A stretch of DNA of 64,000 bases from Pseudomonas citri. GTDB taxonomy: Bacteria > Pseudomonadota > Gammaproteobacteria > Pseudomonadales > Pseudomonadaceae. The notes below the pieces were generated by a model. That model did not search any database and had not been told where the DNA came from. It saw nothing but the letters and a program-made list of their open reading frames with translations. Each line of letters starts with the position of its first letter. The stretch's first letter is position 1. This document shows, piece by piece, positions 49,553 to 58,388 of the stretch. The translations under genes and the position numbers were made by a program. Location: contig NZ_JAODAB010000001.1 in assembly GCF_025336485.1 (NCBI RefSeq), forward strand, positions 372,001 through 436,000, read 5' to 3'.

Positions 49553-50512
49553 ATGCAGCCTAACCCCGGCCTGGTGGCCATCCTTGCCTACGACGGCCTG
49601 TGTACCTTCGAATTCGGTGTGGCCGTGGAAATCTTTGGCTTGGAGCGGCCCGAATTCGATTTCCCCTGGTACGAGCACCGCATCGTCGCGGTCGATGCCG
49701 GCCCGATGCGCGCCCTGGGCGGTTTCCAGGTGTTGGCCGATGGCACCCTGGAACTGCTTGAGACGGCCCGGACCATCGTCGTACCGGGCTGGCGCGACCG
49801 TAGCGTGCCGCCGCCCGAAGCCTTGCTCGAGGCATTGCGCAGGGCCCACGCCCGAGGCGCACGGCTGTTGTCGATCTGTTCCGGGGCGTTCGTACTGGCG
49901 GCCACCGGACTGCTCGATGGCCTCGGCGCGACCACGCACTGGCGCTACACCGAGGAACTGGCCGAAAGCTTTCCCGCCATCCTGGTGGACCCCCACGTGC
50001 TGTACGTCGATTCCGGCCAGGTCATCACCTCGGCCGGCAGCGCCGCCGGCATCGATGCCTGCCTGCACCTGGTGGCCCGGGACTTCGGCGCCCAGGTGGC
50101 CAACGCCGTGGCGCGGCGCCTGGTGATGTCGCCGCAGCGCACCGGAGGCCAGGCGCAGTTCATTCCCTCGCCGGTCAGCCGCACGCCACGCGGCGACCTG
50201 TCGAGCGTCATGCAATGGGCCCGCGAACGGCTTCACGAACCTCTCGGCGTGCGCCAGTTGGCCAGCCAGGCGGCCATGAGCGAACGCACCTTCCTGCGCC
50301 ATTTCACCCAGGCCTGCGGGGTCTCGCCCAAGGCCTGGCTGCAGCATGAACGCCTGGCCAGGGCCCGCGAATTGCTGGAAAGCAGCGACGACAATACCGA
50401 CAACATTGCCTTGCTGTGTGGCTACCGCTCGGTGGAGAGTTTTCGCGTGGCGTTTCGCAGCGTGGTGGGGGTGGCGCCGTCGGTGTATCGGGAGCGGTTC
50501 GGGCGCGGGTAA
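49553..50512 (+). CDS. ftrA: FtrA-type AraC/GlxA transcription regulator
   Basis: The protein has 319 residues. The N-terminal DJ-1/PfpI-like domain has the nucleophile-elbow Cys109 in SICSGAF, typical of GlxA/FtrA regulators. The C-terminal AraC domain (about 225-319) has two helix-turn-helix motifs (QLASQAAMSERTFLRHFTQACGV; NIALLCGYRSVESFRVAFRSVVG). It is divergent from the rhodanese gene, which is therefore the probable target. The start at 49553 begins the PfpI fold (MQPNPGLVAILAYDGLCTFEF). FtrA was named for Burkholderia and Pseudomonas homologues; its inducer is not known to me. Confidence 0.85.
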   Translation: MQPNPGLVAILAYDGLCTFEFGVAVEIFGLERPEFDFPWYEHRIVAVDAGPMRALGGFQVLADGTLELLETARTIVVPGWRDRSVPPPEALLEALRRAHARGARLLSICSGAFVLAATGLLDGLGATTHWRYTEELAESFPAILVDPHVLYVDSGQVITSAGSAAGIDACLHLVARDFGAQVANAVARRLVMSPQRTGGQAQFIPSPVSRTPRGDLSSVMQWARERLHEPLGVRQLASQAAMSERTFLRHFTQACGVSPKAWLQHERLARARELLESSDDNTDNIALLCGYRSVESFRVAFRSVVGVAPSVYRERFGRG

Positions 50513-50538
50513 GTAGCCGATATCACTGTCGAGCGCTG

Positions 50539-50570
50539 TTGTGGCGAGGGGCTTCATCCCCTCGCCACAA
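50539..50570. terminator. GTGGCGAGGGG hairpin between ftrA and cobF
   Basis: A 13-bp perfect stem (50539-50551 with 50558-50570) closes on a 6-nt loop between convergent ftrA and cobF. It is the third copy of the GTGGCGAGGG family. Confidence 0.65.
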
Positions 50571-50592
50571 ATCGGTACGTATGCACAGATTT

Positions 50593-51354
50593 TTATCGAG
50601 GCTTGCGTAACAAATAAGTATCCATGATCCAACCATTGGCCTTTCGCGCGGCCTTGCGGGTGCGCTCGATGTCATCGGCGACATCCGCCAGCCGGCCCTC
50701 GATCAGGATTTCATCCGGCGTGCCCACATAGGCGCCCCAGTAGATCCGGGTATCCGGATCGCCAACCTGACGATACGCATCCTCGGCGTCGAGCATCACC
50801 ACCACACTGTCCGCATCCCCCACCTGCCCCGCCGCCAGACGGCGCCCCGTGGTGATTTCCAGCGAACCACCGATGCTGTTCAACGGCACTTTGTGGCGCG
50901 CCGCCAGGGCCTGGACGCTGGTGATGCCGGGGATGACCTCGAACTCGAAGGGCGCGCAACGGCCCGCTTCGAGAATGGCCTGGAGGATGCGCACGGTGCT
51001 GTCGTACAACGCCGGATCGCCCCACACCAGAAAACCGCCACACTGGCCGTCGGATAATTGCTCATTGATCAACCGTTCGAAGGTGGCCTGCTTCGCCAGG
51101 TTCAGGTCCTCGACCGTGGCCGCATAGGCCTGATCGCCGCGCTGGCGCTCAGGGCTGTCGGCTTCGACGAAACGGTACGTGCGATCAACGATGTAGCGTT
51201 GGCAGATTTCGCGGCGCAGGTCCAACAGCTTGTGCTTGGCCGGTCCCTTGTCCATGAGAAAGAACACATCCACCCGGTTCAGCGCCTTGACCGCCTGCAG
51301 GGTCAGGTAGTCCGGATCGCCGGCACCGATGCCGATGACGAGTAGCGTTTTCAT
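50593..51354 (-). CDS. cobF: precorrin-6A synthase (deacetylating)
   Basis: The protein has 253 residues and is a tetrapyrrole methylase-fold enzyme: IGIGAGDPDYLTLQAVKALNRVDVFF at the N-terminus, then LVWGDPALYDST and PGITSVQALAARH. CobF methylates precorrin-5 at C-1 and removes the acetyl group in aerobic cobalamin synthesis. It is isolated from the other cob genes in this window and is only joined by the gene at 51360, 5 bp upstream on the same strand. The ATG at 51354 is set by the family start; the far longer frame is rejected. Confidence 0.9.
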   Translation of the reverse strand: MKTLLVIGIGAGDPDYLTLQAVKALNRVDVFFLMDKGPAKHKLLDLRREICQRYIVDRTYRFVEADSPERQRGDQAYAATVEDLNLAKQATFERLINEQLSDGQCGGFLVWGDPALYDSTVRILQAILEAGRCAPFEFEVIPGITSVQALAARHKVPLNSIGGSLEITTGRRLAAGQVGDADSVVVMLDAEDAYRQVGDPDTRIYWGAYVGTPDEILIEGRLADVADDIERTRKAARKANGWIMDTYLLRKPR

Positions 51355-51359
51355 GCCGG

Positions 51360-51941
51360 TCACTCCTGCCCCAATGCCTGGGTGCGCAATCGCCATACCC
51401 CGTTGAAACGCAGCTCGACGGCGGACAGCGGCTCGATGTCGAGGCGGTTGAATGTCGCCGCCGGGCAGTCCAGGACATTCACCAGGGCCGCGCGGATCAC
51501 AAAGGGATGCGTGACCGCCAGCCAATGGCCGGGCTGCTCTTGCAGGCTTGCCAGCCAAGCGCCGATACGGCGACACAACCCGGCCACGGACTCGCCGCCA
51601 TGAGGGGCCGCGTCGGGGTCGTCGAGCCAGGCTTGCACGGCTTGCGGTTCGGCCTTGAGCACCTCGTCGAGGGACAACCCGCGCCAGCGTCCGAAATCGC
51701 AATCGGCCAGGGCCTGGATCACCTCGGGGTGGGCACCGAACAGCGCGGCAGTCTGGCGAGTACGCAACTCCGGCCCGCAGAGCAACTGCCGGACGTTGCG
51801 GTAGCGATGCCTGACCTGCGGGCCGACGTCCGGGCGCTGCGCCAGCCAGTTGGCGTCCACGGGCTCCTCCAGCCCGAAGCACACCCGTTTCTGGGCAACG
51901 GTGCGGGCGTGACAGATCAAGGTTAAACGGGTGGCTTGCAC
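51360..51941 (-). CDS. histidine phosphatase-fold protein next to cobF
   Basis: The protein has 193 residues and is a histidine-phosphatase-superfamily member (CobC-like position): LTLICHART, then LCGPELRTRQTAALFG, CDFGRWRG and LAVTHPFVIRAAL. Oddity: the first Arg of the RHG motif is replaced by Cys (ICHART, His11), and the second catalytic His is in THPF. The GGES substrate loop is kept. It precedes cobF by 5 bp, so it likely belongs to cobalamin synthesis, perhaps as an alpha-ribazole phosphatase variant or an inactive relative. Confidence 0.75.
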   Translation of the reverse strand: MQATRLTLICHARTVAQKRVCFGLEEPVDANWLAQRPDVGPQVRHRYRNVRQLLCGPELRTRQTAALFGAHPEVIQALADCDFGRWRGLSLDEVLKAEPQAVQAWLDDPDAAPHGGESVAGLCRRIGAWLASLQEQPGHWLAVTHPFVIRAALVNVLDCPAATFNRLDIEPLSAVELRFNGVWRLRTQALGQE

Positions 51942-52164
51942 GTAGGACTCCCATGGGGATTGAACGGTTTCGCCAGGGCGATATTCATGGCTTTACCTGT
52001 ACAGCACCTTATATGAGATCAAATAACTGATACAAAAAGACGTTATGTCTGACACCGTCGCGCGCTATCGACTGACCTACCCATCTGACATCCGCAAAGC
52101 CAAGTCCTACAGGGGTTTCGCACCATTTTCGAGCATTCTAAACGGAGGAAAAAATCGCTGGACA

Positions 52165-52182
52165 TGTAGCGCACGCTACATA
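52165..52182. promoter_or_regulatory. inverted repeat upstream of the RpiR operon
   Basis: ATGTAGCG and CGCTACAT are perfect 8-bp arms around CA, 58 bp before the RpiR ATG at 52241. It is a good candidate operator for the RpiR regulator acting on its own operon. Confidence 0.55.
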
Positions 52183-52240
52183 AATACTCCTTTCAGAGGT
52201 TATGAAAGAAATCAAACACTCATCCAGGCAAGGAGCATGG

Positions 52241-53095
52241 ATGCCACCCCTCAGAGACCTGATCACCGATCCCGGCCTGGACTTGACGCCATCGGAACGC
52301 AAGGTCGTTCGCGCCCTGCTCGACCACTATCCCCGCAACGGCCTGGGCCCGATGTCGCGCCTGGCGGACCATGCTGGTGTCAGCGACCCGACCATCGTAC
52401 GGCTGGTGAAAAAACTGGGCTTTGGCGGCTACGCCGAATTCCAGGAAGCATTGCTCAGTGACATGGACCATCGCCTGAGTTCGCCCCGCACCCTGCTGAA
52501 ACCGCGGGCAAAACTGCCGCAGGGCGACACCTGGAGCCAGTACCTGGCCGCCAGCCAACGGAACCTCATCGACACCCAGGCCCTGACCCAACCCGAAGAC
52601 GTACGCGTTCTCGTGCAATGGCTGCTCGACAGTCGCCACCAGGTCCATTGCTTTGGCGGGCGTTTCAGCAACTTCCTGGCCCAGTACCTGCTCAACCATC
52701 TGCGCCTGTTGCGCGCCGGCTGCTTTGTCCTGGAAGACAATGCCCAATTGCCCGACCGGCTGTTCGATGTGCAGCGCCAGGACGTGGTGCTGATCTTCGA
52801 CTATCGGCGCTACCAGGCCCAGGCCTTGCGCGTGGCCAGCGCAGCCAAGGCGCGTCACGCCCGGGTGGTGCTGTTCAGCGACGTCTACGCCTCGCCACTG
52901 CGTGAGCTGGCCGACCTGATCATCAGCGCCCCGGTGGAGTCGACGTCGGCCTTCGACAGCCTGGTCCCGGCATTGGCCCAGGTCGAAGCGCTGATCGCTT
53001 GCCTGGCACCGCAATGCCCTGAGCTGGCCGAACGCCTGGAAGGCATCGACACCCTGCGTACGGAATTCAACACGCACCTGCTGGAGGAAAAATAA
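52241..53095 (+). CDS. RpiR-family regulator of the amine operon
   Basis: The protein has 284 residues. The N-terminal HTH_6 domain (about 1-75; LTPSERKVVRALLDHYPRNGLGPMSRLADHAGVSDPTIVRLVKKLGFGGYAEFQ) is followed by a SIS sugar-isomerase-like ligand domain (about 115-250; VHCFGGRFSNFLAQYLLNHL and RVVLFSDVYASPLRELADLIISAP). The ATG at 52241 has AGGAG 5 bp upstream; the 52202 start has poor spacing. It is the first gene of the operon and likely controls it from the inverted repeat at 52165. SIS domains here often bind amino acids or amines instead of sugars. Confidence 0.85.
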   Translation: MPPLRDLITDPGLDLTPSERKVVRALLDHYPRNGLGPMSRLADHAGVSDPTIVRLVKKLGFGGYAEFQEALLSDMDHRLSSPRTLLKPRAKLPQGDTWSQYLAASQRNLIDTQALTQPEDVRVLVQWLLDSRHQVHCFGGRFSNFLAQYLLNHLRLLRAGCFVLEDNAQLPDRLFDVQRQDVVLIFDYRRYQAQALRVASAAKARHARVVLFSDVYASPLRELADLIISAPVESTSAFDSLVPALAQVEALIACLAPQCPELAERLEGIDTLRTEFNTHLLEEK

Positions 53096-53097
53096 GG

Positions 53098-53742
53098 ATG
53101 TTCTCGCTCCCCCACCACTCGCCCCGGGACTTGCCGTTTACCCATGACCACACGGCCTTGTTGCTGGTGGACATGCAACGTGCCTGGCTGGAGGCCCGGT
53201 TCGATGCCCACCTGGGCACTGCCGAGGCCGGATACTTCATGCGTCGCGCCCACCAGCAGGTCATTCCCAACCAGCAACGTTTGCTCAATGCGATGCGTGC
53301 GACACGGCACAACGTGTTGCATACCCACATCGAGAGCCTCACCGCCGATGGCCGCGACCGTTCCCTGGACCACAAACTGTCGAACATGCATTTGCCCAAG
53401 GGCAGCCCCGAGGCGCAGATCATCGCCGAGCTGACGCCGCTGGAAAACGAAATCGTGCTGCCCAAGACGTCCTCGGGGGTCTTCAACTCCACCAATATCG
53501 ACTACGTGTTGCGCAACCTGCAGACCCGTCACCTGATCGTCGCCGGCATCGTCACCGACCAATGCGTCGACATGGCCGTGCGCGATGCCGCCGACCGCGG
53601 CTACCTGGTCACGCTCGTCGAAGACGCCTGCGCCACTTACACCGAACAACGTCACCTGGCCTGCCTGAATGCGATCAAGGGCTACTGCTGGATCACCGAC
53701 ACCGAGACCGTCCTCGGTCGTTTGCTGGAGATGCAGCCGTGA
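53098..53742 (+). CDS. isochorismatase-family hydrolase
   Basis: The protein has 214 residues. It carries the cysteine-hydrolase triad: Asp25 (LLLVDMQ), Lys123 (VLPKTSSG) and Cys156 (TDQCVD). The family includes nicotinamidase, N-carbamoylsarcosine amidase, ureidoacrylate amidohydrolase and isochorismatase; the Cys form points to an amide or C-N hydrolase, consistent with a catabolic operon. It starts 2 bp after the RpiR stop and overlaps the next gene by 4 bp (GTGA). Confidence 0.85.
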   Translation: MFSLPHHSPRDLPFTHDHTALLLVDMQRAWLEARFDAHLGTAEAGYFMRRAHQQVIPNQQRLLNAMRATRHNVLHTHIESLTADGRDRSLDHKLSNMHLPKGSPEAQIIAELTPLENEIVLPKTSSGVFNSTNIDYVLRNLQTRHLIVAGIVTDQCVDMAVRDAADRGYLVTLVEDACATYTEQRHLACLNAIKGYCWITDTETVLGRLLEMQP

Positions 53743-55091
53743 GCCGTCCTGATACCACAACCCCCGTGGCACCACTGCCGCTGACCACCCTGGTCTGCAC
53801 CGACCTGATTGGCGTGACCCGCGGCCGCTCGTTTCCCAGCGATGAACTGTCCCATTACGTCAGTGCCGGTTGTGGCTGGGTGCCGGCCAACAGCGCGCTG
53901 ACGCCTCAGGACAGCATTGCGGCATCCAACCCTTGGGGCGCCTATGGCGACTTGCGGCTGGTGCCGGACCTGTCCAGCCGGGTCACCCTCGACAATGGTC
54001 CCGATCCCCAGGCGCCCGCGCTGGATTACATCCACTGTGACATCCGGGAAACCGACGGCCGCCCGTGGAGCGCTTGCCCGCGCACGCTGCTGCACGACGA
54101 ACTGGAGCGTTATCGCGCCGAACTGGGCTTGCAGGTGTTCGCCGCGTTCGAACATGAATTGACCCTCACCGCCACCACCGTCCAACCCGATCGGCTGGCC
54201 TTCAGCCTCCAGGCCCAGCGTCGGCAGGCCGGGTTCGCCGGATGGTTGCTCGGCGCCCTGCGGGCCGGCGGCGTCGAACCGGAAATGTTCTTGCCCGAAT
54301 ACGGCCAGCACCAATATGAAATCACCTGCCGTCCGAGCCTCGGCGTGGCGGCCGCCGACCGCGCGGTGAACGTGCGGGAAATCACCCGCGAGATTGCCCG
54401 ACAAATGGGCCTGAATGCCAGCTTCGCGCCCAAGACGGCGGAAAACGCCGTGTGCAACGGTGTGCACCTGCACCTGAGCCTGCAAGACCTCGAGGGCGCG
54501 CCCGTGCTCCACGACAGCGACGATGCCAACGGTTTGTCCAGCCTCGGCCAACACTGGGCTGCCGGTGTGCTGCATTATCTACCGGCGCTGTGCGCGCTGA
54601 GCGCGCCGACGCCGGTGTCCTACGAGCGCCTGCAACCCCATCACTGGAGCGCCTCCTATGCGTGCCTGGGACACCGCAACCGCGAAGCGGCGTTGCGCGT
54701 CTGCCCCACCGTGAGTCTGAGCGGCAAGCCGATAGCGGCCCAGTACAACCTGGAGTTTCGCGCCATGGACGCCACCGCCTCGCCACACCTGGCGATGGCC
54801 GCACTGCTGATCGCCGGACGACTGGGCATCGAGCAACGAATGACGCTGAACGCGGTCACTCGTGAAGTACCCGATGAGTTGGACGAGGCGCAACGCCAGG
54901 CCCGCGGCATCATTGCCTTGCCGACCACGCTGGCCCAGGCCCTGGATTGCCTGCGCCAAAGCGGGGCCTTGCTGGAAGCCCTGCCCGGCCCACTGGTCAA
55001 CACCTACTTTGCCTTGAAGGCCCAGGAGCTGGCCTTGACCGAGGCACTGTCACCTGCCGAGCGTTGCGAGCACTATGCGCGAATTTATTGA
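53739..55091 (+). CDS. glutamine synthetase-like gamma-glutamyl ligase
   Basis: The protein has 450 residues and begins at GTG overlapping the hydrolase stop. It has the GSI-like fold: an N-terminal beta-grasp (LVCTDLIGVTRGRSFP), then FAAFEHELTL, YGQHQYEITCRP, NGVHLHLSLQD and LEFRAMDATASPHLAMAALL. The family includes PuuA/PauA enzymes that join glutamate to amines (gamma-glutamylpolyamine synthesis). From memory the best match is P. aeruginosa PA5508, which prefers bulky amines over ammonia. I infer that it glutamylates an amine in this operon; the substrate is unknown. It overlaps the next gene by 17 bp. Confidence 0.85.
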   Translation: MSRPDTTTPVAPLPLTTLVCTDLIGVTRGRSFPSDELSHYVSAGCGWVPANSALTPQDSIAASNPWGAYGDLRLVPDLSSRVTLDNGPDPQAPALDYIHCDIRETDGRPWSACPRTLLHDELERYRAELGLQVFAAFEHELTLTATTVQPDRLAFSLQAQRRQAGFAGWLLGALRAGGVEPEMFLPEYGQHQYEITCRPSLGVAAADRAVNVREITREIARQMGLNASFAPKTAENAVCNGVHLHLSLQDLEGAPVLHDSDDANGLSSLGQHWAAGVLHYLPALCALSAPTPVSYERLQPHHWSASYACLGHRNREAALRVCPTVSLSGKPIAAQYNLEFRAMDATASPHLAMAALLIAGRLGIEQRMTLNAVTREVPDELDEAQRQARGIIALPTTLAQALDCLRQSGALLEALPGPLVNTYFALKAQELALTEALSPAERCEHYARIY

Positions 55092-55827
55092 ATGTGCTGA
55101 AACAGGGCTCTACACCGAACCGGCTTACCGGTTGGTCCGGGAAGATTCCGAACACCCGCTGATACTGGTCTGCGAACACGCCAGCCGCCGTATTCCCAGT
55201 GCGCTGAACGACCTGGGCCTGGACGAGACCGCCGCGCAGGAACACATCGCCTGGGACATCGGCGCCCACGTCCTGGCCGAACGCCTGTCCGAGACCTTGG
55301 GCGCGACGTTGCTGTCGGCCAATTATTCGCGGCTGCTGATCGATCTCAACCGCCCGCTCCACGTGCCGGACAGCATCCCGGCCCAGAGCGAGATCTACCA
55401 AGTGCCGGGCAACCACGATCTGGATGAGGCCACGCGCGCGTACCGCCAGCAATGCCTGTTTCATCCCTTCCATGATCGACTGCAGGCACTGATCGACCAG
55501 CGCCTGGCAGCCGATCGACCGGTGCGCGTGGTGGGCATCCACAGTTTCACCCCGGTGTTCTACGGCCAGCCACGCGCTCTGGAGGCTGGCGTGCTGTTCG
55601 GCGAGGCCAAGGATTATGCGCAGCGCATCGTCGATGGGCTGAGCCGGCATTCGCTGCGGGTGGCGGGCAACCAACCCTACAAGATCAACCCACTGACGGA
55701 CATGACCGTCCCGGTGCACGGCGATGCACGGGGCCTGGATTCGGTGTTGATCGAAGTACGTAACGACCAGCTGCGCACTCCCGAAGCGGCACGAACCTGG
55801 AGCGCCTACCTGGCACCGTTGCTGTAG
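55075..55827 (+). CDS. N-formylglutamate amidohydrolase-like protein
   Basis: The protein has 250 residues with an N-formylglutamate amidohydrolase (HutG-like) fold. Visible motifs are LVCEHASRRIPSALNDLGL, HIAWDIGAHVLAERL, LLIDLNRPLHVPDSI and VGIHSFTPVFYGQPR, carrying the metal-binding residues of zinc-dependent amidohydrolases. It probably removes a formyl or other acyl/glutamyl group from an amino acid. The start overlaps the ligase by 17 bp. In PA5506-5510 of P. aeruginosa, as I recall, the same gene order occurs. Confidence 0.85.
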   Translation: MREFIECAETGLYTEPAYRLVREDSEHPLILVCEHASRRIPSALNDLGLDETAAQEHIAWDIGAHVLAERLSETLGATLLSANYSRLLIDLNRPLHVPDSIPAQSEIYQVPGNHDLDEATRAYRQQCLFHPFHDRLQALIDQRLAADRPVRVVGIHSFTPVFYGQPRALEAGVLFGEAKDYAQRIVDGLSRHSLRVAGNQPYKINPLTDMTVPVHGDARGLDSVLIEVRNDQLRTPEAARTWSAYLAPLL

Positions 55828-55877
55828 AGCGGCAGCGACGAACAACAACTACAAACAGCTGAAAAGGAAAACGGCTC

Positions 55878-57227
55878 ATGAGCATCGAGGCATTTGGTTA
55901 CAAACAGGAATTGCGACGCAGCCTGTCGCTGACAGACCTGGTGGTGTACGGGATGATTTTCATGATTCCCATCGCACCGTTCGGCGTCTATGGCTACGTG
56001 AACGCCGAGGCGTCGGGGATGGTGCCGCTGGCGTACCTCATCGGCATGGTGGCGATGCTGTTCACCGCGCTGAGCTACGGCAGCATGGCCCGGGCATTCC
56101 CGGTCGCCGGTTCAGTCTATTCCTACGCCCAGCGAGGCCTTGACCCGCATGTCGGGTTCCTCGCCGGCTGGCTGATGCTGCTGGACTACCTGCTGATCCC
56201 GCCGCTGTTGTACGTCTACGCCGCCATGGCGCTCAATCACCTGTATCCGGACATCCCCAAGGTTGGTTTCATCCTGGCGTTCCTGTTGAGCGCGACCTTT
56301 GTGAACCTGAGGGGAATCACCTTCACGGCACGGATGAACATCCTCTTCCTGCTGGCGCAACTGGTGGTGCTGGGGATCTTCCTGTCCTACGCCTGGAATG
56401 CCCTGCACGACGGCGCGGGCAACGGCCAACTGACCCTGGCACCGCTGTACAGCGCCGAGCACTTCAACTTCGCGCTGTTGATGCAAGCGGTGTCGATCGC
56501 CGTGTTGTCGTTCCTGGGGTTCGATGCGATTTCCACCCTGGCCGAAGAAATCAAAGGCGACCCAGGTCGCAGCGTCGGTAAAGCGGCGCTGGTGACCTTG
56601 CTGGTAATGGGCGGGATATTCGTGGTGCAGACCTGGATCGCCAGCGACCTGGCGGCCGGCATGGGTTTCAAGTCCGCCGACACGGCATTCTATGAAATCG
56701 CCGAGCGGGCGGGTGGCAACTGGCTGGCGACCCTGACCGCGGTCGCCACGGCATTGTCCTGGGGCGTGGCCGTGGCAATCACCTCCCAAGCGGCGGTGTC
56801 GCGCCTGTTGTTCGGCATGGCCCGGGACGGCAAGTTGCCCAAGGCACTGGCCAAGGTCCATCCACGCCACAACACCCCGTACTGGAGCATCTACCTGGTC
56901 GCCGTGCTGTCGCTGTTGATCTGCTACCTGTTCATCGACGCCGTGGATACCCTCACCTCCCTGGTCAACTTCGGCGCCCTGAGCGGTTTCATGTTGCTGC
57001 ACATAACGGTGATCAACCATTACTGGCGCCGCCAGCGCTCCGGTCGGGTGATCCGCCACCTGATCTGCCCGCTGGTCGGCTTCGGCATCGTCGCCGCCAT
57101 CATGTACAACATGGGCGTGGATGCACAGAAACTCGGCCTGGTCTGGATGGCCGCCGGCGTGATCTATCTGTGTGTGCTCAACAAGTTCGGCGCCGGCGCT
57201 GCCCTGCCCGACCCAGCCGGACAATAA
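55878..57227 (+). CDS. APC-superfamily amino acid/amine permease
   Basis: The protein has 449 residues with about 12 membrane segments and belongs to the amino acid-polyamine-organocation superfamily: YKQELRRSLSLTDLVVYGMIFMIPIAPFGVYG near the start, MARAFPVAGSVYSYAQRG, FLGFDAISTLAEEIKGDPGR. It is close to the PuuP/PotE-like amine importer group and likely brings in the substrate of the operon. AAAAGGAAA lies before the ATG. It is 50 bp after the amidohydrolase gene. Confidence 0.87.
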   Translation: MSIEAFGYKQELRRSLSLTDLVVYGMIFMIPIAPFGVYGYVNAEASGMVPLAYLIGMVAMLFTALSYGSMARAFPVAGSVYSYAQRGLDPHVGFLAGWLMLLDYLLIPPLLYVYAAMALNHLYPDIPKVGFILAFLLSATFVNLRGITFTARMNILFLLAQLVVLGIFLSYAWNALHDGAGNGQLTLAPLYSAEHFNFALLMQAVSIAVLSFLGFDAISTLAEEIKGDPGRSVGKAALVTLLVMGGIFVVQTWIASDLAAGMGFKSADTAFYEIAERAGGNWLATLTAVATALSWGVAVAITSQAAVSRLLFGMARDGKLPKALAKVHPRHNTPYWSIYLVAVLSLLICYLFIDAVDTLTSLVNFGALSGFMLLHITVINHYWRRQRSGRVIRHLICPLVGFGIVAAIMYNMGVDAQKLGLVWMAAGVIYLCVLNKFGAGAALPDPAGQ

Positions 57228-57313
57228 GAAGGCTGGCAGGCCGAAGGATCGGCCAGCCATCGCGACGACGCGAGGCTATCGACAGTGATTGTCATGGAAC
57301 AGGAGTGTTATCC

Positions 57314-58330
57314 ATGCTGGCCTTACGACCAGTCCAACCCACCGATCTGCCGCAACTGCAACAACTGGCCCGTGACAGCCTGGTGGGTGTCGCTTCGCTG
57401 GCGGACGACAGCGCGGACCTGCGGGAAAAGATCCTCGCCTCGTGCGCCGCGCTCCAGGCCAATGTGCAAAGCCCGGGCGGAGAACGCTATGTGTTCGTCC
57501 TCCAGGACCTGGTATCGGGACGCCTGGCAGGCTGTTCGCAGATCCTCGCCTGCACCGGTTACGACGAACCGTTCTACAGCCTGCGCAACCGACCGTTTTC
57601 CAGCGCATCCCGGGAGCTGAATATCCAGCACGGCGTGCCTGCGCTGTCGCTGTGCCAGGACCTCGCCGGCCAGACGCTGCTGCGCGGCTTTCACATCGAT
57701 GCCGGGCGGGCGCGCACGTCGGCGTCGGAGTTGCTGTCCCGCGCCCGATTGCTATTCATCGCCGCCCACCCCCAGCGCTTTGCCAAATCGGTCATCGCTG
57801 AAATCGTCGGTTTCAGCAACGAGGACAACCAGTCGCCCTTCTGGGACGCTGTCGGCCAGCATTTCTTCGACCTGCCCTACGCCGAAGCCGAACGCCTGCG
57901 CGGTTTGCAGAGCCGGTCCTTTCTCGCCGAACTGATGCCCCAATACCCGATCTACGTACCGATGCTGCCACCAGCCGCCCGGGCCTGCATCGGCCAAGTG
58001 CATCCTGGCGTCCAGGAAACCTTCGACATCCTCGTGCGCGAGGGCTTCGAACCCCACAACTATGTCGATATTTTCGATGGCGGCCCGACCTTGCACGCCC
58101 GAACCGCGTGCATCCGTTCCGTCCGCCACAGCCGCCTGGCGACGGTCCGACCCAGCCGGCAGATCGACGCCCGGGGCCGCTACCTGGTGAGCAACGACGG
58201 CCTGCACAACTTCCGCGCCGTGGTCGCCGAACTGGACGTTCCCGCCGAAGGGCCCGTGGGTCTGACGCCTGATCTGCTGATCGCGCTGGAGGTCGGGGAC
58301 GGCGACCGGATCCGGATGGTGGCTTTATGA
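57314..58330 (+). CDS. arginine/ornithine N-succinyltransferase paralogue, AruF type
   Basis: The protein has 338 residues and matches the alpha subunit of arginine N-succinyltransferase (AstA family) from end to end: MLALRPVQPTDLPQLQQLARDS, then SPFWDAVGQHFFDLPYAEAERL, SFLAELMPQYPIYVPMLP, GQVHPGVQETFDILVREGFE and YVDIFDGGPTLHAR. These enzymes transfer succinyl from succinyl-CoA to the alpha-amino group of arginine or ornithine. It is outside the normal aruCFGDBE operon, so it is a paralogue with likely new acceptor use. AGGAG lies 8 bp before the ATG. It is 86 bp after the permease. Confidence 0.88.
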   Translation: MLALRPVQPTDLPQLQQLARDSLVGVASLADDSADLREKILASCAALQANVQSPGGERYVFVLQDLVSGRLAGCSQILACTGYDEPFYSLRNRPFSSASRELNIQHGVPALSLCQDLAGQTLLRGFHIDAGRARTSASELLSRARLLFIAAHPQRFAKSVIAEIVGFSNEDNQSPFWDAVGQHFFDLPYAEAERLRGLQSRSFLAELMPQYPIYVPMLPPAARACIGQVHPGVQETFDILVREGFEPHNYVDIFDGGPTLHARTACIRSVRHSRLATVRPSRQIDARGRYLVSNDGLHNFRAVVAELDVPAEGPVGLTPDLLIALEVGDGDRIRMVAL

Positions 58331-58388
58331 AGACCACCCCATGGCGCATGCCCTGTCCGTCGGGCCAACACGATGAAGGAGCCGCCAC

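Noticed and set aside
51355..51954. Long upstream extension of cobF to 51954
   Set aside because: It lies in a different frame of the histidine-phosphatase gene and is Arg/Gly/Pro-rich; CobF proteins start MKTLLVIGIGAGDPDY.
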